A DNA stretch of 64,000 nucleotides. Origin: JALORV01 sp963707445. GTDB taxonomy: Bacteria; Pseudomonadota; Gammaproteobacteria; Burkholderiales; Burkholderiaceae_F. The notes below the pieces were generated by a model that searched no databases, was not told the origin of the DNA, and was given only the letters and a program-made list of their open reading frames with translations. Made by a program: the position numbers and the translations under genes. The stretch lies in contig CAVPPW010000026.1 in the NCBI GenBank assembly GCA_963707445.1, positions 46,070 through 110,069 on the forward strand, in the 5' to 3' direction. Positions 10,446-19,119 of this stretch are shown piece by piece (position 1 is the stretch's first letter; each line of letters opens with the position of its first letter).

Positions 10446-11432
10446 ATGAAGAAATTCATCAACGCCGCCGACGGAGTAATCGCGGAGAGCCTGGCGGGCT
10501 TCGCCGCCGCGCATGCGGACATCGTGGTTCTCGGCGCCGAGAAGAAGTTCGTGCAGCGTCGGACGCTGAAGCGCGGCAAGGTCGCGCTGATCTCCGGTGG
10601 CGGGTCGGGCCACGAGCCGCTCCATGCGGGCTTTGTCGGTCACGGCATGCTCGATGCGGCCTGCCCGGGTCAGGTCTTCACGTCACCGACGCCCGATCAG
10701 ATGGCCGCCGCGGCCCAGGCGGTCGAGTCCGGTGGCGGCGTGCTCTACATCGTCAAGAACTACGAGGGCGATGTGATGAACTTCGAGATGGCCGCGGAGC
10801 TTGCCGAGTCGCCCGTTGCGCGCGTGATCACCGATGACGACGTCGCGGTCGAAAAATCCACCTGGTCGACTGGCCGGCGTGGCGTCGCCGGAACCCTGGT
10901 GGTCGAGAAGATCGTCGGCGCCGCTGCGGAGCGCGGGCTGGATCTCGAAGCCTGCCGACTGCTCGGCGAACGGGTGAATCAGGCCACGCGCTCGATCGGC
11001 GTCGCGCTGACGAGTTGCACCGTGCCCGCCGCCGGCAAGCCGACCTTCCAGCTGGGCGAAGCCGAGATGGAATTCGGCGTCGGCATCCACGGCGAGCCTG
11101 GTCGGCGCCGCGTGCCGCTCACCACGGCGAATCAGATCGCCGAGGATATGGCCGCGGCGATCGCCAATGACTTCGGCGCGCGCAAGGGACCTTGCCTGCT
11201 GCTCGTCAACGGATTCGGCGGCACGCCGACGATCGAGCTCTACCTGATGTACCACGACCTGCGCACGATCTTCGAGGCACGCGGCTTCGTCATCGCGCGC
11301 TCCCTTGTGGGCAGCCTGGTCACCTCGCTCGACATGGCCGGGTGCTCGGCCACCGTCACGCTGCTCGACGACGAACTGACGCGGCTATGGGACGCGCCGG
11401 TGCACACCGCAGCTTTGCGTTGGGGCATGTAA
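10446..11432 (+). CDS. dhaK: Dihydroxyacetone kinase substrate-binding subunit DhaK
   Basis: Binds dihydroxyacetone covalently as a hemiaminal through a conserved His and receives phosphate from DhaL, giving dihydroxyacetone phosphate for glycolysis. The 328-aa frame is intact. Motifs: ISGGGSGHEPLHAGFVGHGM, VKNYEGDVMNF, GRRGVAGT and FGVGIHGEPG, where His215 is the expected substrate-linking residue. ATG at 10446 is preceded by CAGGAGACAACGG, a good ribosome-binding site. It closes the operon of ABC importer, DhaL, DhaM, HPr, EI and HTH protein. Unlike ATP-dependent kinases there is no fused ATP-binding domain, consistent with a PTS-driven system. Confidence 0.95.
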   Translation: MKKFINAADGVIAESLAGFAAAHADIVVLGAEKKFVQRRTLKRGKVALISGGGSGHEPLHAGFVGHGMLDAACPGQVFTSPTPDQMAAAAQAVESGGGVLYIVKNYEGDVMNFEMAAELAESPVARVITDDDVAVEKSTWSTGRRGVAGTLVVEKIVGAAAERGLDLEACRLLGERVNQATRSIGVALTSCTVPAAGKPTFQLGEAEMEFGVGIHGEPGRRRVPLTTANQIAEDMAAAIANDFGARKGPCLLLVNGFGGTPTIELYLMYHDLRTIFEARGFVIARSLVGSLVTSLDMAGCSATVTLLDDELTRLWDAPVHTAALRWGM

Positions 11433-11508
11433 CACCGACTTGCGCGGCCTCGAACCGGCCTGCGTCGCGCATGCGAAGATCGCAGCGATCCAACTTGCGG
11501 AGGGTCGC

Positions 11509-12021
11509 ATGCACCCCTGGCAGCGGCAAATGGAACTGCTGCGTGCGCGCACGGCAAAACCCGGGCTCGTCGATCCAGCCCAGGCGCGCACGCTGAGCGG
11601 GCTCGCGTTTCTGCAGGCCATCGTCGACGGCACTATTCCCGATCCGCCGATCACGCACACGCTCGACTTTTACCTGCTCGAGGTTGAACAAGGTCGAGCC
11701 GTGTTCCAGGGACTGCCTGCCTTTGCGCACTACAATCCGATTGCGACCGTGCACGGCGGATATCACGCGACGCTGCTCGACTCGGCAATGGCCTGCGCAG
11801 TACAGACGCTGTGCGAGGTTGGCCGTGCCTACACCACGCTCGAATTCAAGATCCATTGCGTGCGCGCGCTGACCGAGTCGACCGGCCCGGTGCGCGCAGA
11901 GGGCAAGGTCGTTGCCAGTGGCCGTCGCATGGCAACCTCCGAGGGACGCCTCGTCGACAGCGAAGGGCGGCTTTACTCGCACGGTACGACGACCTGCATG
12001 CTGTTCGACCTGCAGAGTTGA
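11509..12021 (+). CDS. PaaI-family hotdog thioesterase
   Basis: Predicted acyl-CoA thioesterase of the hotdog fold. The motif HGGYHATLLDSAMACAVQT matches the PaaI active-site helix (HGG followed by an acidic residue), and TLEFKIHCVRALTESTGPV and the C-terminal GRLYSHGTTTCMLFD fit the family's strands. ATG 11509 (MHPWQRQMELL) is chosen because GGAGG lies just upstream; an in-frame start at 11440 exists but lacks this. About 170 aa, intact. It probably clears acyl- or aryl-CoA intermediates; the substrate cannot be read from sequence. Confidence 0.82.
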   Translation: MHPWQRQMELLRARTAKPGLVDPAQARTLSGLAFLQAIVDGTIPDPPITHTLDFYLLEVEQGRAVFQGLPAFAHYNPIATVHGGYHATLLDSAMACAVQTLCEVGRAYTTLEFKIHCVRALTESTGPVRAEGKVVASGRRMATSEGRLVDSEGRLYSHGTTTCMLFDLQS

Positions 12022-12032
12022 GCACTACAGCC

Positions 12033-12554
12033 ATGGCCCAGTCCGCTTCGATCGACGTGCAGGCGCTCGACAATTCGGTCGAGAAATCGGCCGCGGTACG
12101 AGCGCTACTGGGACGAGTTCTGCACCGCGACGCGGCTCGACCCGGCGACGCCCTATCAGGCCTGGTACTTCGGTGACACGCCCGAGCTCGCGCATGAGCT
12201 GGTCGAACTCGTGCTGCACGGCCCGAAGCGCGCGACCGCGGGCCTGTCGGAATTCAACGACCAGATGCCCGCGGTCAAGCCGTGCGCCGACGGCTACTCG
12301 GTGCTGACCGAATTCGACGGAACGCCCGCGCGCGGTGGTCCGCACGACGGTCCTCGAGCGCCGCCGCTTCGCCGATGTCGACGCGGCCTTCGCCTGGGAC
12401 GAGGGCGAGGGCGATCGCACGCTGGCCGACTGGAAGGCGGGCCATCACCGCTTCTTCACTCGTGAGCTGGCCCGGTTCGGGCGCACCTTCGACGAGGCGA
12501 TGGAGGTTGACCTCGAGCGCTTCGAACTCTTGTGGCCATTCGACGCCGCGCTGA
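12033..12554 (+). CDS. ASCH domain protein, YhfF-like
   Basis: Small cytoplasmic ASCH-fold protein, a family thought to bind RNA or modified nucleosides. After one indel near 12097 the frame reads YWDEFC, then PYQAWYFGDTPELAHELVEL, GPKRATAGL, YSVLTEFDGTPARVVRTT and FAWDEGEGDRTLADW, the conserved ASCH core, ending FELLWPFDA. No catalytic role is established for this branch. The exact stop is uncertain: a TGA at 12552 fits if one more base is corrected. It follows the thioesterase by 11 bases, so the two may share a transcript. Confidence 0.72.
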
Positions 12555-12593
12555 ATCCGGTCGCCTGCGGCCCGCGGTTGCTGCCGTGCCTGC

Positions 12594-13055
12594 ATGCCGG
12601 GAGCGATGGCCGCCAGCGCGGCACTGCAGACGCAGTATTACGCACGCGAGCACCGCTTTGGCGTGTTCTTCGAAACCGGGCGCATGGCGGATATCGCGCA
12701 ATTCCTGGCGCGCTACGACGCCGAGCGCGACGGCGTGTGGGTCGCTGTCGATGGTGGCGAGGTGCTGGGGACCATCGTCATCGACGGCGGCGCCAATGAT
12801 GACCCGACCTGCGCCCAACTGCGCTGGTTCATCATGGCCGACGCGCTGCGCGGCCGCAGCTTCGGCCGCCGCATGATGACGGTCGCGATGGATTTCGGCC
12901 GCAACCGCTACGCGCGGGTGCGGCTCGGCACGTTCGCCGGGCTGGACGCCGCACGCCATCTGTACGAGGCCTTCGGCTTCCGCAAGGTGTACGAAAGCCC
13001 GACGACGACGTGGGGCCCGGAGGTGCTGGAACAGCACTGGGAGTGGACGGCGTGA
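12594..13055 (+). CDS. GNAT-family N-acetyltransferase
   Basis: Acetyltransferase domain of about 150 aa. Visible parts are REHRFGVFFETGRMADIAQF, VWVAVDGGEVLGTIVIDG, LRWFIMADALRGRSFGRRMM (acetyl-CoA-binding motif A) and LGTFAGLDAARHLYEAFGF. This form resembles the acetyltransferase half of MarR-GNAT fusions, but no MarR part is seen upstream; the ASCH gene occupies that space. The start is uncertain because of indels just upstream. TGA 13053 overlaps a GTG, five bases before the LysE start I prefer. Substrate unknown. Confidence 0.75.
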   Translation: MPGAMAASAALQTQYYAREHRFGVFFETGRMADIAQFLARYDAERDGVWVAVDGGEVLGTIVIDGGANDDPTCAQLRWFIMADALRGRSFGRRMMTVAMDFGRNRYARVRLGTFAGLDAARHLYEAFGFRKVYESPTTTWGPEVLEQHWEWTA

Positions 13056-13058
13056 CGC

Positions 13059-13701
13059 GTGTTCGGCCTCCAGGCCGAACAGCTCGGCCTGTTCGCCTTT
13101 GCCGTCCTGCTGCTCGCGCTGACACCGGGCCCGGTCTGGATCTACCTGATCTCGCGCACGCTGACGCAGGGACGGCGTGCCGGCTACTTTTCGCTGATCG
13201 GCGTGACGGCCGGTGTGGTCGTGCACCTGCTCGCGGCGGCGATCGGACTTGTCGGCGCTGCTGCTGGCGGTGCCGGCCGCGTTCGACGCGATCAAGCTGG
13301 CCGGCGCGGCCTACCTGCTGTGGCTCGCGTGGAACACGCTGCGCGGCGGTGGCTTCAGCTTCACGCCGCAGCCGCTCGACCCGGTGCCGGACCGCGTGCT
13401 GTTCCGCCAATCGTTGACCGCGTCGGTGATCAATCCGAAGGTCGCCGTGTTCTACTTGTCGCTGTTCCCGCAATTCGTCGACCCGGCCAGCGGTTCGGTG
13501 CTGCTGCAAAGCCTGGCGCTCGGCGATCGTGCACATCACGGTATCGACGCTGGTCGACGGCTCGCTCGTCACCGTCGCCGGTGCGCTGTCGAGCTGGCTC
13601 GCGCGCCGACCGGGCTGGTTGCGCGTGCAGCGCTGGTTCCTCGGCGACTGCGTTCGGCGCGCTCGCGGTCTGGCTCGGCGCTGACGCCGCGACAGCACTA
13701 G
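13059..13701 (+). CDS. LysE/RhtB-family amino-acid exporter
   Basis: Inner-membrane exporter of the LysE/RhtB family, about 210 aa with six predicted helices. The signature first helix LFAFAVLLLALTPGPVWIYL contains TPGP, then GRRAGYFSLIGVTAGVVVH, AIKLAGAAYLLWLAWNTLR and SVINPKVAVFYLSLFPQFVD are all family hallmarks. Indels near 13255, 13525 and 13645 break the frame. The 3' end is inferred (TAG 13699-13701); without that frame change the reading would run into aceK. It may export an amino acid or derivative; the substrate is not predictable. Confidence 0.78.
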
Positions 13702-13719
13702 TACGCAGCCAGTCTCCGG

Positions 13720-15528
13720 ATGTCCGCCGTCGCCGCCGATGTGATCTTCGACCGCTCGATGCCGTCGCCGGCGCGCATTGCGCACGCGATCCTCGAGGGA
13801 TTCAACCGCCACTACCGCCTGTTCCGCTACGTCGCGCAGCAGGCCAAGTCGTTTTACGAAAACGGCGACTGGCAACGGATGCGCGAACGGGCGCGCGAGC
13901 GGATCGACTTCTACGACCAGCGCGTGCTCGAAGCAGTGGCGCGCATCGAGCGCGAGTTCGATCTCGCGTCGCTGGAGGACACCGAGCGCGACGCGCTGTG
14001 GCAGGCGGTCAAGCAGCACTACGTCACGCTGCTCGCCGAGCACCGGCAGCCCGAATGTGCCGAGACCTTTTTCAACTCGGTCTGCACCAAGCTGCTGCAC
14101 CGGGAGTACTACCGCAACCAGTTCCTGTTCGTGCGCCCGGGCGTGGCAACCGAATACATGGATTCGGACCCGCCGTCGTTCCGCAGCTACTACCCGGCGA
14201 GCGGCTTGCGCAAAACGCTGCGGCAGATCGTCATCGATGCCGGCATCGCCTGTCGCTGGGAGGATGTCGAGCGCGACCTGCGCTTCATCGTGCGTGCGGT
14301 GTGCGAGGCGCACCGCAGCGGCGAAGCTTTCCGCCGCCCCTGGCACATGGAGTCGGACTGCCAGATCCAGATCCTGTCGTCGCTGTTCTTTCGCAACAAG
14401 GGTTGCTACATCGTCGGCCGCGTGATCAACGGCACGCGCATCACGCCGCTGGCGGTGCCGGTGCTGCGCAATTCGCGCGGGCAGCTGTATCTCGACACGA
14501 TCATGTTCACCAGCGATCTGCTGGCGACGCTCTTTTCGTTCACGCGGGCGTACTTCCTCGTCGACATGGAAGCACCCTCGGCCTACGTGGACTTCCTGCG
14601 CTCGATCCTGCCGCACAAGCCGCCGTCGGAGCTGTACACGATGGTCGGGCTGGCCAAGCAGGGCAAGACGCTTTTTTACCGCGACTTCCTGCACCACCTG
14701 AAGCATTCGACCGACCAGTTCGTCATCGCACCGGGCATCAAGGGTCTGGTGATGTCGGTGTTCACGCTGCCGTCGTATCCCTACGTGTTCAAGGTCATCA
14801 AGGACGTGATCCCGCACCCGAAGGACACCGACCGGCAGCAGATCATGGGCAAGTACCAGCTCGTGAAGCTGCATGACCGCGTCGGCCGCATGGCGGACTC
14901 CTGGGAGTACTCTCAGGTGACGCTGCCGCGCGCACGCTGCTCGCCTGAACTGCTCGAGGAGCTGCGCGCGTACTGCCCGAGCCAACTCGAGTTCGGCGAG
15001 GGCACGGTCACGATCCGACACGTCTACATCGAGCGGCGCATGACCCCGCTCAACCTGTACCTGACGAAGGCAAGCGACGCCGACCTCGAGCACGCGATGA
15101 TCGAATACGGCAACGCGATCAAGGAACTGGCGGGCGCGAACATCTTCCCGGGCGACATGCTGTACAAGAACTTCGGCGTCACGCGGCTCAACCGCGTCGT
15201 CTTCTACGACTACGACGAGATCGAGTACATGACCGACTGCAATTTCCGGTCGGTGCCGCAGGCTCACAACGACGAGGACGAGATGTCGGCCGAGGCCTGG
15301 TACCGGGTCGACAAGCGCGACATGTTCCCCGAGCACTGGGGCCCGTTCCTGCTCGGCGATGACCGCATCCGCGCCGCCTTCCTGAAGCACCATGCCGACC
15401 TGCTGACGCCGGAATTCTGGAGCACCCGCCGGGAGCGGATCCTGGCGGGTCACCTCGAAGACGTCTTTCCGTATCCGCAGGAGCGCCGTTTCCGCCGCCG
15501 CTTTGCGTCAGAATTCGACCCATCCTAG
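13720..15528 (+). CDS. aceK: Isocitrate dehydrogenase kinase/phosphatase AceK
   Basis: Bifunctional enzyme that phosphorylates and dephosphorylates isocitrate dehydrogenase to divert carbon to the glyoxylate shunt during growth on acetate, fatty acids or leucine. 602 aa, intact, near the usual 580-600. The N-terminal regulatory domain begins HAILEGFNRHYRLFRYVA. The ATP-binding motif FVIAPGIKGLVMSVFTLPS and the segment YVFKVIKDVIPHPK are present, as is the catalytic region GANIFPGDMLYKNFGVTR followed by FYDYDEIEYM. No isocitrate lyase or malate synthase gene lies next to it. Its place beside leucine and acyl-CoA catabolic genes, which yield acetyl-CoA, makes physiological sense. Confidence 0.96.
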   Translation: MSAVAADVIFDRSMPSPARIAHAILEGFNRHYRLFRYVAQQAKSFYENGDWQRMRERARERIDFYDQRVLEAVARIEREFDLASLEDTERDALWQAVKQHYVTLLAEHRQPECAETFFNSVCTKLLHREYYRNQFLFVRPGVATEYMDSDPPSFRSYYPASGLRKTLRQIVIDAGIACRWEDVERDLRFIVRAVCEAHRSGEAFRRPWHMESDCQIQILSSLFFRNKGCYIVGRVINGTRITPLAVPVLRNSRGQLYLDTIMFTSDLLATLFSFTRAYFLVDMEAPSAYVDFLRSILPHKPPSELYTMVGLAKQGKTLFYRDFLHHLKHSTDQFVIAPGIKGLVMSVFTLPSYPYVFKVIKDVIPHPKDTDRQQIMGKYQLVKLHDRVGRMADSWEYSQVTLPRARCSPELLEELRAYCPSQLEFGEGTVTIRHVYIERRMTPLNLYLTKASDADLEHAMIEYGNAIKELAGANIFPGDMLYKNFGVTRLNRVVFYDYDEIEYMTDCNFRSVPQAHNDEDEMSAEAWYRVDKRDMFPEHWGPFLLGDDRIRAAFLKHHADLLTPEFWSTRRERILAGHLEDVFPYPQERRFRRRFASEFDPS

Positions 15529-15537
15529 GAGACTTCG

Positions 15538-16719
15538 ATGAACGATCCGATTGTCATCGTTTCCGCCGCGCGCACTCCGATCGGCGGCATGCTCGGCGAC
15601 TTTGCCGGTCTGCAGGCCTGGCAACTGGGCGCCACCGCGATCAGGGCCGCCGTGGAGCGCGCTGGCGTCGCCAGCGACGCGATCGACGAAGTGCTGATGG
15701 GCTGCTGCCTGATGGCGGGCCAGGGTCAGGCGCCCGCGCGCCAGGCCGCGCTCGCTGCCGGACTGCCGCAGTCGGTCGGCGCGGTGACGCTGTCGAAGAT
15801 GTGCGGCTCCGGCATGCGCGCGATGATGTTTGCGCACGACATGCTCGCCGCCGGCAGCGCCAGCGTGATGGTCGCCGGCGGCATGGAGAGCATGACCAAC
15901 GCGCCGCACCTGCTGGTCGGCTCGCGCAAGGGTTATCGCTACGGCGCCTTCACGACCTACGACCACATGGCGGTCGACGGGCTGGAAGACGCCTATGAGC
16001 GCGGCAAGGCGATGGGCGTCTTTGCCGAGCAGTGCGTCGCGAAGTACTCGTTCACGCGCGAGGCGCAGGACAAGTTTGCGATCGCCTCGACCGAGCGTTC
16101 GCTGAAGGCCAATACCGACGGCAGCTTCGCGTGGGAGATCGCGCCGGTGACCGTCGCCGGCAAGGGCGGAGAGGTCAAGATCGACAAGGACGAGCAGCCG
16201 TTCAAGGCCAAGCTCGACAAGATTCCGGGACTGAAACCCGCGTTCAAGAAGGACGGCACGATTACCGCGGCCAACGCCTCGTCGATCTCCGACGGTGCGG
16301 CTGCGCTGGTGCTGATGCGCGAATCGGCGGCCGCGAAGATGGGCAAGAAACCGCTCGCGCGGATCCTCGCGCATTCGGTGCATGCGCAGGCGCCGGACTG
16401 GTTCACGACGGCGCCGATCGGCGCGATCAACAAGGTGCTGGCGAAGACCGGATGGAAGCCGGGCGACGTGCACCTGTGGGAGGTCAACGAGGCCTTTGCG
16501 GCGGTGACGATGGCGGCGATGAAGGAGCTCGACCTGCCGCACGACAAGGTCAACATCCACGGCGGCGCGTGCGCGCTCGGCCACCCGATCGGCGCCTCGG
16601 GCGCGCGCATCGTCGTCACACTGCTCGGCGCGCTGCGCAAGACCGGCGGCAAGCGCGGCGTGGCGGCGCTGTGCATCGGCGGCGGCGAGGCGACTGCGCT
16701 GGCGCTGGAGACCCTGTGA
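15538..16719 (+). CDS. Acetyl-CoA C-acetyltransferase (thiolase)
   Basis: Thiolase of 393 aa, intact. The nucleophile Cys89 lies in LSKMCGSGMRAMM; the C-terminal catalytic His is in GGACALGHPIGASGAR and the second Cys in ALCIGGGEATAL. It interconverts two acetyl-CoA and acetoacetyl-CoA, and here most likely works downstream of HMG-CoA lyase, whose acetoacetate product needs CoA activation and thiolysis. An AGGAG stands 10-6 bases before ATG 15538. A biosynthetic (PHB-type, PhaA) role cannot be excluded, but no phaB or phaC is nearby. Confidence 0.92.
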   Translation: MNDPIVIVSAARTPIGGMLGDFAGLQAWQLGATAIRAAVERAGVASDAIDEVLMGCCLMAGQGQAPARQAALAAGLPQSVGAVTLSKMCGSGMRAMMFAHDMLAAGSASVMVAGGMESMTNAPHLLVGSRKGYRYGAFTTYDHMAVDGLEDAYERGKAMGVFAEQCVAKYSFTREAQDKFAIASTERSLKANTDGSFAWEIAPVTVAGKGGEVKIDKDEQPFKAKLDKIPGLKPAFKKDGTITAANASSISDGAAALVLMRESAAAKMGKKPLARILAHSVHAQAPDWFTTAPIGAINKVLAKTGWKPGDVHLWEVNEAFAAVTMAAMKELDLPHDKVNIHGGACALGHPIGASGARIVVTLLGALRKTGGKRGVAALCIGGGEATALALETL

Positions 16720-16810
16720 GTCGCATCGCGCTGCCGCGGCGACATCGCAAGACACGTGCCAGCGCGCAGTGCGCATGCCGCGTCGGCGCGACACGCCTAG
16801 GCGGGGCGCA

Positions 16811-17452
16811 ATGTTCGGCACACACGACCTGGCGCTGTTCATTGCGACGGCGCTCGTGCTGAACGCGACGCCGGGCGTCGACATGCTGTACACGGTGACG
16901 CGCACGCTTGCAGTTCGGCTGGCGCGGCGGCATCGCGGCCGCGCTCGGCATCGGCACCGGCTGCGTGGTGCATGCGCTGGCCGCGGCGCTCGGACTGGCT
17001 GCGCTGCTGGCGACGTCGGCCTGGGCGTTCGCCGCGATCAAGTGGGGCGGCGCCGCCTACCTGCTGTGGCTGGCGTGGGGCATGCTGCGCGCGGCGCTGC
17101 GCGCCGGCTGCGGCAGCCGTCCGCCGCTGCTCGCCGAGGCTGCCATCGGCGCTGCGCGCATCTACCGCCAGGGCCTGACTGACCAATCGTGCTGAACCCG
17201 AAGGTCGCGCTGTTCTTCCTGGCGCTGCTGCCGCAGTTCATCGACGCCGACGCCGCCGACAAGCCGCTGGCGTTCCTGTTCCTCGGCGCGGTGTTCGTCG
17301 TCAACGGCACGCTGTTCCTGTTCGCGGTCGTCGCGCTGGCGCATCGGGCACGCCGCCTCGGCGCGCGCCCGTCAGTGCGGCGCGCGCTGAACCTGCTCGG
17401 CGCCTCGCTCTTCGCGGCGCTCGCCGGTCGGCTCGCGCTGTCGTCCCGCTAG
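16811..17452 (+). CDS. LysE/RhtB-family exporter (second copy)
   Basis: Membrane exporter of the LysE family, about 210 aa. It opens LALFIATALVLNATPGVDMLY, with TPG in helix 1, then GGIAAALGIGTGCVVHALAAA, AIKWGGAAYLLWLAWGMLR and LNPKVALFFLALLPQFID, all typical. Indels near 16908 (before FGWRGG) and 17183 (before VLNPKVA) break the frame. It is only distantly similar to the LysE-like gene at 13.1 kb, so not a recent duplicate. Substrate unknown. Confidence 0.8.
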
Positions 17453-17528
17453 GTCTGCTGATGATGACCTGCACGCGCTTACCTGCCTGCGATCGAGCCG
17501 CGGTCTAGACGGCCCGCCGGCCGTTCGC

Positions 17529-18203
17529 ATGAGCACCGTGCTCGTCATCGGAGCGTCGCGCGGCATCGGCCTCGAGTTCGTGCGCCAGTACACGGCGGAC
17601 GGCGCGCGCGTCATCGCGACCGTGCGCCGTGCCGAGGACACGGCCAGACTGCGCGAGCTCGGCGCCAAGCCGCTGATGCTCGACGTGCTCGACGAAGCGG
17701 CGGTCGCGCAGTTCGGCGCGCAGCTGCACGGCGAAAAGCTCGATGTCGCGATCTACAACGCCGGTGTCTACGGACCGCGCACCACTGCGATCGCCGCACC
17801 CGGCGGCCTCGACTTCGACAGCGTGATGCACACCAACGTGCGCGCGCCGATGCAGCTGATCCCGCAGCTGGTGCCGGCGCTGGCCGCCACCGGCGGCAAG
17901 CTGGCGCTGGTTTCGAGCCGCATGGGCTCGATCTCGCTGATGAGCAGCACGTCGGGCTGGCTGTACCGGGTCAGCAAGGCGGCCGCCAACGCGGCGCTGC
18001 GCGCGGCGAGCCTGGAACTGGGCCCGCACGGCGTCGTCTGCGTCGCGTTCCATCCGGGCTGGGTGCGCACCGAGATGGGCGGCGCCAGCGCCGACATCGA
18101 TGCGGCGACCAGCGTAGCGGGCATGCGACGCGTGCTGGCGACCGCCAATGCGTCGCAGAACGGCAAGTTTCTCAACTTCAACGGCGAGCAGCTGTCCTGG
18201 TGA
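17529..18203 (+). CDS. Short-chain dehydrogenase/reductase
   Basis: Classical SDR of 224 aa, intact. The NAD(P)-binding motif is VLVIGASRGIGLEF, the NAG-type motif is IYNAGVYGP, and the catalytic Ser and YxxxK lie in LVSSRMGS and GWLYRVSKAAAN. PGWVRTEMGG follows at the substrate-loop position. The short length and RVIATVRR suggest NADPH preference, as in C-factor/carbonyl-reductase type SDRs. The substrate is unknown. The next gene (RidA-like) starts one base after its stop, so they are probably co-transcribed. Confidence 0.88.
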   Translation: MSTVLVIGASRGIGLEFVRQYTADGARVIATVRRAEDTARLRELGAKPLMLDVLDEAAVAQFGAQLHGEKLDVAIYNAGVYGPRTTAIAAPGGLDFDSVMHTNVRAPMQLIPQLVPALAATGGKLALVSSRMGSISLMSSTSGWLYRVSKAAANAALRAASLELGPHGVVCVAFHPGWVRTEMGGASADIDAATSVAGMRRVLATANASQNGKFLNFNGEQLSW

Positions 18204-18204
18204 G

Positions 18205-18597
18205 ATGAGCGACCGACGGCTGATCTCCTCCGGTTCCTCGTTCGAGGCCGTCGCCGGTTACAGCCGTGCCGTAGTCGAGGGCGACTACGTGCATGTGGCC
18301 GGCACGACCGGATTCGACTACGCGACGATGACGATCGATGACGATGCGCTGGCGCAGACGCACCAGTGCTTCCGCAACATCGCCGCGGCACTGGAGCAGG
18401 CCGGCTGCACGCTCGACGACGTCGTGCGCGTGCACTACTTCCTGGCCGAAGCGGAACTGTTCGAGCGAGTCGCGCCGGTATTCGGGCAGTATTTCGCCCG
18501 TGCGCGGCCCGCGGCCACCGCTATCGTCTGCGGGCTGGTCGATTCACGAATGAAGATAGAAATCGAAGTCACGGCCCGCCGCCGCGCGTGGACCTGA
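18205..18597 (+). CDS. RidA/YjgF-family protein
   Basis: 130-aa enamine/imine deaminase-like protein. Family marks are YSRAVVEGDYVHVAGTTGFD, AQTHQCFRNIAAALEQAG, DDVVRVHYFLAEAE and RPAATAIVCGLVDSRMKIEI, where the Arg and Glu of the RidA active site (R in RPAAT, E in KIEIEV) are kept. It hydrolyses reactive enamines or imines produced by PLP enzymes, or another small substrate. ATG 18205 is one base after the SDR stop. Subfamily assignment below RidA is not possible here. Confidence 0.87.
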   Translation: MSDRRLISSGSSFEAVAGYSRAVVEGDYVHVAGTTGFDYATMTIDDDALAQTHQCFRNIAAALEQAGCTLDDVVRVHYFLAEAELFERVAPVFGQYFARARPAATAIVCGLVDSRMKIEIEVTARRRAWT

Positions 18598-18618
18598 CCG
18601 CCAGAGTCCCGGGGACCC

Positions 18619-19119
18619 ATGACCGCCATGCCGCTGCATCTGTTCATCGTGCTCGTTTACGGTATCTGCTGCTGGCTCGCGCTGGCGATCATCGAGCCGG
18701 TGATGCGCAGCTTCGCGATCGAGGCCGGCATGTCGAGCTGGCTGTTCGTCGCGATTCCCGGGCTTCTGGCGATGCTCTTCGCGGTGCTGTCGTACGTCCG
18801 GGCCGCGACGGTGGTGACGACGATCGAGCATTCAATGTCGCGCGCGCTGCTGGTCGCGCTGCTGACCTGGATCGCCGTCACCTCGATGATCGCGTGGCTG
18901 TGGTGTCCACTGCACAACGCACTGCGCTGCTTTTCCAATACGCTGATCACGACCGGCATCGTCGGCGGCGGTCCGCTGCTGATCGGTGCGATGGTGGCCG
19001 GCGGCCTGGTCGCCTCCGTCCTGAAGGTCAGGCCGGCCTGGATCAATTTCGACGGTCGATTCCGGCCGATCACACCCGAGCGCGAACTCAGCCCGCTGTC
19101 CCGGCCCGATGCTCGCTGA
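18619..19119 (+). CDS. Hypothetical membrane protein, four or more helices
   Basis: 166 aa, intact, of no family I recognise. Hydrophobic segments are at about residues 4-26 (HLFIVLVYGICCWLALAII), 39-60, 76-98 (ALLVALLTWIAVTSMIAWLW) and 108-132 (glycine-rich IVGGGPLLIGAMVAGGLVA). The tail is short and polar (PERELSPLSRPDAR). It overlaps the start of the acyl-CoA dehydrogenase gene by 11 bases, so they are likely co-expressed. Nothing shows a function. Confidence 0.65.
   Translation: MTAMPLHLFIVLVYGICCWLALAIIEPVMRSFAIEAGMSSWLFVAIPGLLAMLFAVLSYVRAATVVTTIEHSMSRALLVALLTWIAVTSMIAWLWCPLHNALRCFSNTLITTGIVGGGPLLIGAMVAGGLVASVLKVRPAWINFDGRFRPITPERELSPLSRPDAR

Noticed and set aside
12832..15453. Open frame of 873 codons on - opposite aceK
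   Set aside because: The + strand aceK is an unmistakable, intact enzyme. The antisense frame is Arg/His/Asp-rich low-complexity sequence typical of GC-rich DNA mirrored in the opposite frame.
15508..16905. Long - strand open frame opposite the thiolase gene
   Set aside because: Same GC-frame artefact; the thiolase on + has all catalytic motifs.
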